From Neoarius graeffei (taxonomy: Eukaryota > Chordata > Actinopteri > Siluriformes > Ariidae): a stretch of 64,000 nucleotides of DNA. The translations under genes were made by a program, and so were the position numbers. The stretch is from positions 2,201,625 through 2,265,624 of the forward strand of contig NC_083583.1 in NCBI RefSeq assembly GCF_027579695.1, in the 5' to 3' direction. The notes under the pieces are model-generated. The model was not told the DNA's origin, did not search any database, and saw nothing but the letters and a program-made list of their open reading frames with translations. The stretch's first letter is position 1; the number at the start of each line of letters is the position of its first letter. Shown piece after piece: positions 46,871-57,509 of the stretch.

Positions 46871-46912
46871 CATGGGGCGTGGTTACACGTGTTCCCGGCC
46901 CCTAACCATCTC

Positions 46913-46991
46913 TGTGTCCGAAATCACTCTCTACTCCTCCATACACAGCTCCCTGTAGAGTGGGCAGGGAATGAGAGTGATTTCGGACACA
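46913..46991. repeat. 79 bp inverted-repeat MITE-like element
   Basis: Ends 'TGTGTCCGAAATCACTCTC' and 'GAGAGTGATTTCGGACACA' are perfect inverted copies about 40 bp apart. A target duplication was not resolved. Confidence 0.8.
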
Positions 46992-47089
46992 CCCATAACT
47001 CTTGGGCGGAGCCCGTCCAGTCCAGGGCGTGCTCACTGAGCTCCAGAGAAAACCTGGAGAGCTCACAGGCTCGTCAGAGTGACGTCATC

Positions 47090-48008
47090 TGGCCGCCATC
47101 TTACCACTCACACCGCGTGGATTTGGTTTGTGTTCAAGCGTCATCAAATTTGCCCCAAGAAAAGTATCTCCTCGTTTTCCCGCTTTCATTACCTCTTCTT
47201 ATTTTCCCAACTTTACCCACATTCCTTACATATCTTTATAGCGCTCTCCTTCACTGTTATTGTTGGGTTTTTTTCTTTTCCAGTTCAGTTTCTGATGTTT
47301 TTTTAACAGGTCTTTTACTCCTATAATTATTTCAATCTTTTCTCTTTCATGTATTTCTTTTTTGATTAGTTGATTAATAAATAATCAATTATTCCAACAT
47401 AAAGGCTGTACAATACTTCTTTTCTCTTTAGGGCAGCTGTTGAAACAGGATTATTTTCTCATGTTATTTGCCATTTTCACTTCATTCTCACAGTCGTGTC
47501 TTAACAGCATTTATTGGTCACATAATTCACTGTCGCAATACTCATGCAGCTTGCAACCAGTGTGATCAATAAATACTGTTAAGACACGACTGTGAGAATG
47601 AAGTGAAAATGGCAAATAACATGAGAAAATAATCCTGTTTTAACAGCTGCCCTAAAGAGAAAAGAAGTATTGTACAGCCTTTATGTTGGAATAATTGATT
47701 ATTTATTAATCAACTAATCAAAAAAGAAATACATGAAAGAGAAAAGATTGAAATAATCTCCACTGAAATAATTATAGGAGTAAAAGACCTGTTAAAAAAA
47801 CATCAGAGACTGAACTGGAAAAGAAAAAAACCCAACAATAACAGTGAAGGAGAGCGCTATAAAGATATGTAAGGAATGTGGGTAAAGTTGGGAAAATAAG
47901 AAGAGGTAATGAAAGGAGGAAAATGAGGAGATACTTTTCTTGGGGCAAATTTGATGACGCTTGAACACAAACCAAATCCACGCGGTATGAGTGGTAAGAT
48001 GGCGGCCA
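47090..48008. repeat. 0.9 kb palindrome with arms of about 430-450 bp
   Basis: The left arm (47,090-47,522) and right arm (47,560-48,008) are inverted copies separated by a 37 bp spacer, starting 'TGGCCGCCATCTTACCACTC' on both strands. Identity is high. The main difference is a short insertion in the right arm near 47,755-47,775. Mirror-image open frames in the arms are not genes. Probably a foldback or MITE-type transposon. Target duplication not resolved. Confidence 0.92.
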
Positions 48009-48907
48009 GCTGGCTTCACTCGTCTCTCCAGAGGGGAATGGGCTCTGAACTCTCCACATTTTACACAGAGCTCAGTGGTGTACTTGCTCGTACTTCGGTT
48101 GGTAACCAGATCGGTGAATTACCGCCACCTACCGGTAGGGAGCGCGGAGCAGGTTTACTTTACAAGCAAACAAGTACATGCATTCTATTAAAGGTGCCCT
48201 TCCACCCAAAGCGTTTAATACTGGCTCTTTTTGAAATGCCATAGTTCACTCCGAGTTGCGTCTGCATGCTGCATGTGAAAATGTAATTCTACTCCCATTC
48301 CCTGTATTAGCTTATGAAAGAAAATAGTCAGAAAAACGAGCGGATCTGAAAAAGCCATACGATCTTACGTCACTTCGTAAATTAGTATTCATGGCCTCGC
48401 CCACCTTGGCTTGCGACCGCCCACGGGAAGGAAGTTCGGATTTAAGCGCGAGGAGAAAGAGCAGAGCCCATCTTGTCACTCAGTGCGTTTACATGCACAT
48501 AGAGAAAATCGAATTTCTGCCGTTGCTCGACTGAAATCGAAGTTCTAAATGCCATGGAAACACCTTAGCTCGGCTGAAATTGAACCGAACTTGATTTCTC
48601 ATAATCGAGCTACACGACCTAGATTATGCGATTTTTGCCGAGCTACTTAGTGCATGTAAACCGTGTTGAGCTACTTACTTCAGCAATGCCCCTTCCGGGA
48701 GTGACGAGACCACAAGCGGGAAACACAACAGCCTCGGTCGGAGAAAAAAAAAAAAAAAACAGCCTCAGTCGGCATGACACTTCACCTTAGCCGCCACTTT
48801 ATTAGGAACACTTGTGTCTGGGCATGTACGCACCCAGGGGTGCCGCTGGGGGGGGGGAAGTTAGGACGATTCTAAGGGCCTGGCACTGACAGGGGGGCCT
48901 GTGAGGG

Positions 48908-48990
48908 ATATTATATATTATATTATAATATATTATATATAATATATTATATATTATATTATATATTGTAATATAATATATTATATTATT
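48908..48990. repeat. AT-rich simple repeat (TATAT/ATTATA)
   Basis: About 80 bp made only of A and T after a G-rich run, with self-complementary 'TATATTATA' units. Confidence 0.9.
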
Positions 48991-49431
48991 GCCTTGTGTA
49001 AGTTTTTGAAATAAAATATTTCATTTTATCTGTTAAAATATGCAAATTATACATGGTTATGATTTGCTATAACATTTTTCTTGAATTATTTATGATAGTC
49101 ATTTCACCCCTCCACCCTTTTTACTAATGGTACAGTGTGATTGTGGGCGGGGACAGTGAAATGTGTAGCTCCGTGTGTGCGCAGCGCCGCTATTAGCGCA
49201 GTTTAGAGCAGCTGGCAGTTTTTCTATGTGCGCTGCAGAGGTGTACATTCTAGAAGTTGCTAAGCAGGAGCAGGTGTGATGAATTATGAAGTCTGGATAT
49301 CACACTGTGTGAAAAAAAATCACCTTTTTTCATAGGTATCTTTATTGTATAATTAATTCTAGGTGTTTTGCCATTGTTCATGTGTGGATTTGTTGATATT
49401 AAGTATTTAACTTTAATATTTTGCACATTAG

Positions 49432-49823
49432 GTGTAGTGTAGTGGTTGTAGTGGATGGTGTAGTGGTTAGCGCTGTCACCTCACAGCAAGAAGGTCCTGG
49501 GTTCAAGCCCCGTGGCCGGCGAGGGCCTTTCTGTGCGGAGTTTGCATGTTCTCCCCGTGTCCGCGTGGGTTTCCTCCGGGTGCTCCGGTTTCCCCCACAG
49601 TCCAAAGACATGCAGGTTAGGTTAACTGGTGACTCTAAATTGAGCGTAGGTGTGAATGTGAGTGTGAATGGTTGTCTGTGTCTATGTGTCAGCCCTGTGA
49701 TGACCTGGCGACTTGTCCAGGGTGAACCCCGCCTTTCGCCCGTAGTCAGCTGGGATAGGCTCCAGCTCGCCCGCGACCCTGTAGAACAGGATAAAGCGGC
49801 TACAGATAATGAGATGAGATGAG
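49432..49823 (+). mobile_element. tRNA-derived SINE (family 1), full length
   Basis: Flanked by a perfect 14 bp duplication (49,418-49,431 and 49,824-49,837). The head has an extra 'GTAGTGTAGTGGTTGTAGTG' stretch, which looks like a local duplication of the 5' end. Confidence 0.95.
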
Positions 49824-51165
49824 ATTTTGCACATTAGCTGTGGTCAGAGATATCATTGCTATTGTTCATGTGTGGATTTATTGATACTGTTGCTAAGTAT
49901 TTAACTTGAATATTTGAACATTTGCTGTGTTTTCTAATAAATGTGTGATGCCTAAAAGAAACCAAACACACTTGGTGGATTTCTTGCAGTGCACTCTGTA
50001 ATTGTATCAAAAAACTAGTGTAGTTATTCATCAAGGCATACATTTGATCACATACAATAAGTCAATAAATGGAGGAAACGAAGGAATAAATTTTGTAATC
50101 CTGATTATTGATGTTTGCTGGAGGGCTCTGGAGTCTCCATAATGTGCATACAGAATGTTATAAATCCATACTGATCCAGTGATGCATGCAATTTCTCTCA
50201 ACACAAACATTTAGATTGAATGAACTCCATAGGCTACTGAGTGGCCTAATAATAGTTGCTCATAAAAGAAAAAAAAAAATATATATATATCTTCCATATA
50301 TATCATTTTTAAGGCAACAGTCTATTCAGTCTAATTAGTTGGTAAGTCATTAGCATGTTAGCAGGCTAACAGTTAATATGTTCACCATTACAGATCAACT
50401 TCAACTTAGTGGCCATTTTATTAGGAACACTTCTGTTCGTACAAACACTCTTCTTGTGAACATGGAACTGATAACTTTGTTTATACGCTTGAATAGGTCT
50501 TCTTCATGACGACAACCGGGAGTGTACCAACACGATGGGGCGTGTAGCACCACCTGTGGCTCGGGTGCACAATGCACCTCACACAATAGCTCGATTTCCT
50601 TGCGTGCATGTAGGATTGAATTTCTCTGGCACCCTGCTGGGACCCTCAGCTCGATTACCGACAGCAGCTCGATTTGGATGTGCATGTAAACGTACTGAGT
50701 AGCTCATGTAGAGGACCTGACAGCAAGCTGAAAACATGTCTGGACAAGTTTGTGCCCGTGTTATTTGTGGCAGTCACACATCAACGTTGCATGTTTGGGG
50801 AGGCTGGGAGTTCCCCTGTGCGAGTTACGAGCGTTCAAAGCCGGGCTGGAGCCGCCGACAGAAACGAAACCTAAGCGGAGCAACGTTGCAAGATAGAAGA
50901 GGTGACCACAGTGACTTTTCAAACTTCGGTGCCTTCAGTAGTGGTTTTGCTTCGAGGTTGTTTTTAATCCCTGGATCTGTACTAACCACCAGCTCACAAG
51001 CTGTAAGTAAAACATGAACTTTTTGTTCGAAGGTTTTTGTTACAAAACAGCATGTTCATATTCTCCACGTTAGCGTGCATGACATGGTCACAAGCTCGGC
51101 AGGGATGAGAGTTTTCCGCTTTTTCTGAGTAAAAAACGACCTTTCTTTAATCCGTTGAGAATTTT

Positions 51166-51465
51166 TAACCCCGCCGACAGTAGTCGGAGGGGTTATTATT
51201 TTCACCTGCGTCAGTCTGTGTGTGTGTGTGTGTGTATCTGTCTGTCTGTCTGTCTGTGTGTCTGCAAGATATCTCAAGAACCAATGGATCGATTTGGACC
51301 AAATTTTGTACATGTGTTGCCAATCACCCAGGAAGGAAACCATTAAATTTTGGAGGTCAAAGGTCAAGGTCATGGCAGAACTTCGAAATTTTCGCCCAAT
51401 GTATTTTAATAGGGAAAAGGCGGGGTTTGCACTCGTTAGAGTGTCCCTGTCTAGTTTTTTTTTTA
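51166..51465 (+). repeat. Unclassified fish repeat with hairpin and TG/CTGT microsatellite
   Basis: It begins with the hairpin-forming 'CCCCGCCGACAGTAGTCGG' followed by AGGGG, then TG and TCTG runs. The stretch around 'CAAGAACCAATGGATCG' and 'GTCAAAGGTCAAGGTCATGG' resembles widespread fish repeats. Not coding. Confidence 0.6.
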
Positions 51466-51937
51466 TTAATTTCGGGGGGTTGGGGTGTGTTCCTTCATGC
51501 TGTTCAAACTTTATTAACTCCAGCGATGTTTACACATTATTTGTAAGTCGCCATCTTTAGTCTCGTTTAATCTCGTTGAATGTGATGTAAAATTTGTGTT
51601 ATCTGCATTGTTATTGGTCAAAACATCGATGTCGAGACCATAATAGCCAATCAAAACAGTTTTTACAAAGACACCCACATCCGCTTGTTCTGACCCACTG
51701 GAGGTAGAGTCACAGTGCTGTTAGCCAATCAGAGGTAACACGTTTACATGTCATGAATATTAATGAGTAAGAGCTGAAATCCTGTCGTTCTCCCGCCACC
51801 CACTCCTCCACCAAACTAGAACAGCCTGAAACAGGAGAACCACAGCATGTTTTTCACCAAAACCGGCTCACAGGGCATTCATTCATACTAGAGACCACCG
51901 CACAATTAATGAAAAAACGATGCAAGGGGACCTTTAA

Positions 51938-52500
51938 ACAACTGACTTTCTGGAAGCTGGTGGAATGTGTGTGCTGAGGTTGAGGCTGAGTACACAGACC
52001 TCACTAACAGACAACTTTCATTGTGTTTCATACAACACTGAAGCCCAGTGAGAGGATCAGTGACTGCACTTACCATCCTAATGAAGTCTGTGATGATGAT
52101 GATGATGATGGATTTGCAAACCCTCCAAATTTTCTAACAGGAATGAGGAGGACTGAGAGTAAAGCCATATTAAAGTGAATACCGGCATGATACAGTGCCA
52201 CGATATGGATTTTAACATCCTGTAGGTATTGCGACAATATGAATTTAATTAATATAAAGCTGAAATAATTAGATGAAACCTAGAAACACTTACATGTAGT
52301 TTAAAACTGGAGTGTTTGCAGTGTTGACAAGAGAATTATTACTGCTGGACAAAGCACATCCAATGAGGAGTTAATGATGCTGTCTATAACCCATGTTAGT
52401 GCTGTAGTGGACCGTTTTCACACTTCCAGGGAAGCAAAAGCAGGTTAAATGTCTGGCTGAAGTCTCATAAGTTTAGGTAACTTTTTAGGTTTGCAAAATT
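51938..52500. other. Non-coding stretch; nothing recognised
   Basis: Only a short GAT microsatellite (about 52,092-52,111) is visible. Confidence 0.5.
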
Positions 52501-52870
52501 AAAATCCACTTCTTCAATTTATTTGTGCAGCGCTTTCAACAACAGACACTGTTACAAAGCAGCTTGACAGAAAAATATTAATTTTAAACATAGGACCTAA
52601 TAAACTTATCACTAATTATCCACTAATGGTGATGGTGTTGAGGAAAAACTCCCTCAGACGACACAAGGAAGGAAGAAACCTTGAGAGGAACCTGACTCTA
52701 AAAGGATTGACTCCATCCTCATCTGGGTGATAACAGATGCGAGTGATTTATAAATCACGCTTTCTATAACGGTGTCCTGTAGAGTCACAAAGCACAACTG
52801 TGTAACCAGGAAATTCATTATAGTTTAACAGGAAGTCTGTTCTATAAGTCTAACAGAAATCCAGTATGTA
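52500..52870. repeat. Probable interspersed repeat remnant
   Basis: 'TTTATTTGTGCAGCGCTTTC' and 'AGACACTGTTACAAAGCAGC' resemble a stretch common in fish genomes, possibly a LINE 3' UTR in antisense. Boundaries are not resolved. Confidence 0.45.
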
Positions 52871-53499
52871 TGGTGGACTTAAAGTTTGGTTGATCAACTA
52901 GACAGCAGGAAATTATTCACTGTATTTGCCCTGGAAAGACTCTGGAACTGCCACAACCCTGATAAAGTGCTGATGGAGAGGAGTAAAGGAATGAAATACT
53001 CAAGGCCACCAGCATTTCTCCCACCAGCTGAGAGGGAAAACACACACCACACAACAAAGTGCCAAGAATTTCCAAGGCTCGGTACTAAAGGTTAGGCAGA
53101 AATGCCACTTGGAAATAAATAAATAAATAAAATATTTATTTAACCTATTTACGGAATGAGTCTCCAGTGTTGGTGCTTTATAACAGTCAGAGGTGAAGGT
53201 GTAACTTGTGTGTATTTAAAAAAAAAAGCTGCATTTAATTTTTTTAGTTTTATTAACTTGAAGAGAGAGAATAAAGAGAGGCTGGTGAGGGAATGACTGT
53301 TTATAGCTGCTATAACATCAGTATAGCAGCTATAATTGTACACTTCAGGTATGTGTTAGCACACACTGGCCTCTCTTGGTTGGGTTTTGACATTCTTTGT
53401 TGGTTCCGTTTAGCTGCTAGTGCCAGTTCTGGGAACCCACAGTCCTGTCAGTCAAACCTGCTGCCTTGTTGTTGTTGTTGCGCATTAGTGAGATGCGTG

Positions 53500-54760
53500 A
53501 TGTTGCAGTGTTTAATGACTGATTATGCCAGGATCCTGTTCATGGACTTCAGTTCGGCATTCAACACCATTGTTCCAGACATCCTCCACACCAAGCTCAC
53601 CCAGCTCACTGTGCCCTCCTCCACCTGTCAGTGGATTACAAACTTCCTGACTGACAGGAAGCAGCAAGTGAGGATGGGGAGCATCATATCCAGCACTCGG
53701 ACTATCAGCACTGGTGCCCCCAAGGGTGTGTGCACTCCCCACTGCTCTTCTCCCTTTATACCAGCGACTGCACCTCAAGAGACCTGTCTGTTAAATTTCT
53801 GAAATTTGCAGATGATACAACGGTCATCGGCTTCATCCGAGACGGTGATGAGTCTGCATACAGACGGGAGGTTGAACAGCTGGTCTGGTGGTGCGGTCAG
53901 AACAATCTGGAACTGAACACGCTCAAAACTATGGAGATGACAGTGGACTTTAGGAGGAGCCCCCCCACCCTGCCGCCCATCACCATCACCAACAACACTG
54001 TGACTGCTGTTGAAACCTTCAGGTTTCTGGGCTCCACAATCTCCTGGGACCTGAAGTGGGAGACCAACACCATCACTATCATCAAAAAGGCCCAGCAGAG
54101 GTTGTACTTTCTGCACCAGCTCAGGAAGCTCAACCTGCCTAAGGAGCTGCTGACACAATTCTACTCTGCCATCATTCAGTCTGTTCTTTGCTCTTCCATC
54201 ACTGTTTGGTTTGGATCAGTCACCAAACAGGAGAAGAACAGACTGCAACGGACAATAAGGTCTGCAGAGAAAATTATTGGTGTCAGCCTGCCCGCCATCC
54301 AAGACCTGTACCTGTCCAGAGTCAGGAAACGGGCAGGTAACATCTCTGCGGACCCATCACACCCTGTTCACAAACTGTTTAAACTTCTCCCCTCAGGGAG
54401 GCGATATAGATCACTGTATGCAAAAACAACCAGACACAAGGATAGTTTTTCCCCTCAGGCTGTCTCTGTGATGAACAGCTAAAATCCAGATTCATATATC
54501 AGTAATATCACTTGTAAAATATCTGCACACTCATACCGTCATTCTGTGCACACTGTATACTTTTATATTTATCTATTTCATATTTGACCTACCTGGATTA
54601 CTTTGCACTATGCACCTATTGCACCATTTTTTGCTGTTGTTGTTTGTTTTGTGTATACGCTTTTTATCTGTTTTGTACTATGAGAGCTAAGTGAACCGGA
54701 GTCAAATTCCTCGTGTGTGTCCACATACCTGGCAATAAAAGTGATTCTGATTCTGATGTG
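53500..54760 (+). mobile_element. L2-like LINE, 5'-truncated
   Basis: Coding from about 53,520 to 54,482: palm A 'ILFMDFSSAFNTIVPD', then after a frame change near 53,730 'FLKFADDTTVIG', 'LNTLKTMEMTVDFRR', 'FRFLGSTIS' and a C-terminal 'HPVHKLFKLLPSGRRYRS' motif. The 3' UTR ends in 'GCAATAAAAGTGATTCTG' with an ATTCTG tail. One frameshift is visible. Upstream domains are missing. Confidence 0.87.
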
Positions 54761-54827
54761 CATGGTAGTGTGTGTGCGTGCATAAACATTACCCACAAAA
54801 AGGGAAGTGGTGATTTTATGTGAAGAA

Positions 54828-55008
54828 GCCATGGCCTAATGGTTAGAGAAGCAGTTTTGGGACCAAAAGGTTGCTGGTTTGATTCCCTGCATCAGCAGGA
54901 ATGGTTGAAGTGCCCTAGAACAAGGCCTCTGACCTCCAAGTGATCCCCAGGCTGCTCTGGGTGTGTTGCATGTTTCTCTGGATAAGAGCATCTGCTAAAA
55001 TGCCATTA
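54828..55008 (+). mobile_element. tRNA-derived SINE, second family
   Basis: The head 'CCATGGCCTAATGGTTAGAG' (A box) and 'GGTTGCTGGTTTGATTCCC' (B box) are tRNA-like. The tail 'CTCTGGATAAGAGCATCTGC' followed by 'TAAAATGCCATTAATG' is the usual 3' end of a widespread fish SINE. It abuts LINE coding sequence directly at about 55,009. Confidence 0.85.
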
Positions 55009-56700
55009 ATGCAGCTGGGGAGAGTACCCACCCTCTGGAAGACATCATATATCATTCCAGTTCCCAAAAAGAATCGGCCCAGCGAGCTGAACAACTTCCG
55101 ACCAGTGACACTCACTTCACATCTGATGAAGACGTTGGAGCGGCTCTTCCTCAGCCTCCTCAGACCCCAGGTACAACATGCCCAGGACTGTCTGCAGTTT
55201 GCGTACCGGGCAGGTGTTGGTGTGGAAGATGCCATCCTCTACCTGCTACACCAAGCCCACCCGCATCTGGATAAGGGAAATGGCACAGTGAGGATCCTCT
55301 TCTTGGACTTTTCGAGTGCCTTCAACACCATCCAGCCCCTATTGCTTCAGGACAAACTGAACAGGATGCGAGTGGACCCCTGCCTGGTCACCTGGATCTC
55401 CAGCTACCTCACTGACAGGCTGCAGTACGTCAGGCTGAAGGACATCACGTCTGACACTGATTAGCAGCACCGGAGCACCCCAGGGCACGGTGCTGGCCCC
55501 TCTTCTCTTCACCCTGTACACCGCGGACTTCTGCTACAACTCGGAGCTGTGTCACATTCAGAAGTTTGCCGATGACACAGCCATCATTGGATGTATCAAT
55601 GACGACAGAGAGGAGGAGTATAGGAGCCTGGTGAGGGACTTTGCTGTGTGGTGCAACAGAAACCATCTGCAGCTCAACACCTTGAAGACCAAGGAGCTGG
55701 TCATTGACTTTTTGGGAGGTCCAGACCAAGGTCACGACCAGTTCTGATCGAGGGAGTTGAGGTGGAGGCTGTGGATTCCTACAAGTACCTCGGGCTGTGG
55801 CTGGACAGCAAGCTGGACTGGACTTGCAACACCAATCACTTATACAGGAAGGGACAGAGCAGGCTGTACTTTCTTAGGAGGCTGCGGTCCTTTAACATCT
55901 GCAGGAAACTCCTGTGGATGTTCTATCAGTCTGTGGTCGCCAGTGTCCTGCTTTACACCGTGGTGTGCTGGGGGGGGGCAGCACATCCAAGAAGGACACA
56001 TCCAGGCTGGACAAACTGATCAGGCGGGCCGGCTCTGTGGTCGGCATGAAGCTGGACTCTCTCTGGTGACGGTGGCAGAGGACTATGGACAAACTATTGA
56101 ACCTCATGGACAATGCCAGTCACCCTCTGCACACCGTCATCAGCAACCAGAGGAGCCTGTTCAGTGACAGAATGCTCCTTCCCAAGTGCAGGACGAACAG
56201 ACTCAAAAACTCCTTTGTCCCTCACACCATCAGACTGTACAACTCCTCTCGGGGGGGGAGGAGGGGGAACAGGAGGACAGAGGACGGGAAGGAGCCGTAG
56301 CCTAGCCTAACAATAAGCAATACCGGACAATGTGCAATATAATGTGCAATATAATGTGCAATATCTCCTGCTGCCCCCCCTTTCCCCTCTCTCTCCCCCT
56401 TCCTCTCTTCCCCATATCTTATTCTTTTTATATTTGTATATGTAAATACTTAATTTATCTAGAAGTTTTTCTCCATTTCTTTTCTCTGTTTATCTTTAAT
56501 GATGCTGCTGGAATCTTAAAGGAATACTCCGGAGTGAAATGCTTTCTAGGTCTATTTTCGCATTATTGGGTGGTAAATACAACTCAACCTATGCACTCCC
56601 AATAATGCGAAAATAGACCTAGAAAGCATTTCACTCTGGAGTATTCCTTTAATTTCCCTGAGGGAACCCGCCCAAAGGGATCAATAAAGTTTTATCTAAT
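55009..56700 (+). mobile_element. L2-like LINE, 5'-truncated, with a MITE in its 3' UTR
   Basis: Reverse transcriptase motifs in order: 'LNNFRPVTLTSHLMKTLER' (fingers), 'ILFLDFSSAFNTIQP' (palm A), 'APLLFTLYTADF' (palm B), 'IQKFADDTAIIG' (catalytic C), 'YKYLGLWLDSKLDW' (thumb), ending near 56,300 with 'RTNRLKNSFVPHTIRLYN'. Frame changes lie near 55,465, 55,745 and 55,970 (in an eight-G run). The tail 'GGGATCAATAAAGTTTTATC' closes it. A 129 bp TTAA-flanked MITE sits in the 3' UTR. Confidence 0.88.
56520..56648. mobile_element. 129 bp palindromic MITE with TTAA target
   Basis: TTAA at 56,516-56,519 and 56,649-56,652 bounds inverted arms of about 52 bp starting 'AGGAATACTCCRGAGTGAAA'. TTAA points to a piggyBac-type mobiliser. 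Confidence 0.93.
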
Positions 56701-56819
56701 CTAAATATGTACATGTGTATAAATTAAAGACTTCAAAATTCAGAAATGTTTGTTGATGCTCTATAAAATAAATTAAACAAAACTTCTCTCTCAGGTGCAC
56801 TTTATGAACGTGAACAAGA

Positions 56820-57307
56820 ATAAAATCAGGAAATCAGTTTACTGCAGTATTCGGCATCATAGGGATGAATGCTGAATTCTTTGAGTCATTTGTATTTATT
56901 TACATAAAATATAATTTCAGTTCCACACACACCAAGTCCTCTCTGAAGAGTGTATGATAGAACCACATGTTCCCACTGGAATAAAAAAATCTGGAAATAT
57001 AAAATCCTGTGGCTCAGATTCATGGTCACGATATTACAAAGGAAAATAGAGGGGAAAAAATAAAAACAATAGTTAAGGAGTCGAATGAAGTTGCACCTCG
57101 TCTACCAAAGAAATCCAGAAGTAGTGTAAACCTCATGGTCTGTTTCTCTAAATCCACACAGAATGCATGACTTCATAAAATAAAATTCCCAAAGTAAAGC
57201 AAAGCGCACTGCAAGAAATCATCTCAACTGACAGATTGTACTCCTCAGTACAGACAGATTGAGATATTATTCCTTATTAAACAGCTATTATTAAATCAAA
57301 TATAAAA
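56820..57307. repeat. Right member of an inverted duplicated pair
   Basis: Aligns to the reverse complement of 33,110-33,535, with small gaps and perhaps 75-85 percent identity by eye. Both copies continue into the same 'CACTGCAARAAAT' element end. Confidence 0.8.
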
Positions 57308-57443
57308 TTATTCAGCCTATTTCTCTAGAAATAAATTTAACTAAATGAATGATAAATGAATCTTAGTTTATTATAAAAGGAAATTATATTAGGAGTTCAA
57401 CTACAAGATATTTTTACTTACCAAGACACATGTTTTGCAGTGT
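57211..57443. repeat. Inverted-repeat element with CACTGCAA ends
   Basis: 'CACTGCAAGAAAT' at the left and 'TGTTTTGCAGTG' at the right form short terminal inverted repeats around AT-rich sequence; a non-autonomous DNA element is likely. A partial copy is part of the pair at 33,110-33,212. Confidence 0.6.
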
Positions 57444-57509
57444 AGAAGCTGTAAAAATCAAAAACATCTCAAATAAAAGTAGTGAATAAATAACTCACTT
57501 TTTATACAA

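Larger units (their letters stand above)
48478..50700. mobile_element. Inverted-repeat element nested in the TTAA element
   Basis: Ends 'ACTCAGTGCGTTTACATGCA' and, on the other strand, 'ACTCAGTACGTTTACATGCA' match closely, with 'AATCGA' subterminal repeats. No target duplication could be assigned. Inside are two related 'CCACTTTATTAGGAACAC' segments (about 48,778 and 50,400) and a SINE. Confidence 0.75.
48192..51933. mobile_element. 3.7 kb TTAA-flanked DNA element with nested insertions
   Basis: Inverted ends 'AGGTGCCCTTCCAC' and, on the other strand, 'AGGTCCCCTTGCATC' are flanked by TTAA (48,188-48,191 and 51,934-51,937). TTAA targets point to piggyBac or Kolobok-type transposases. No transposase is recognised. 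The inside holds another inverted-repeat element (48,478-50,700), a SINE and a hairpin-bearing repeat. Confidence 0.78.

Noticed and set aside
46865-48059. Two similar open frames on opposite strands
   Set aside because: They are mirror images created by the palindrome arms at 47,090-48,008; no protein family is recognised.
54828-54905. Possible tRNA gene
   Set aside because: A and B boxes are present, but the body and 3' tail are those of a SINE and no cloverleaf with mature 3' end fits.
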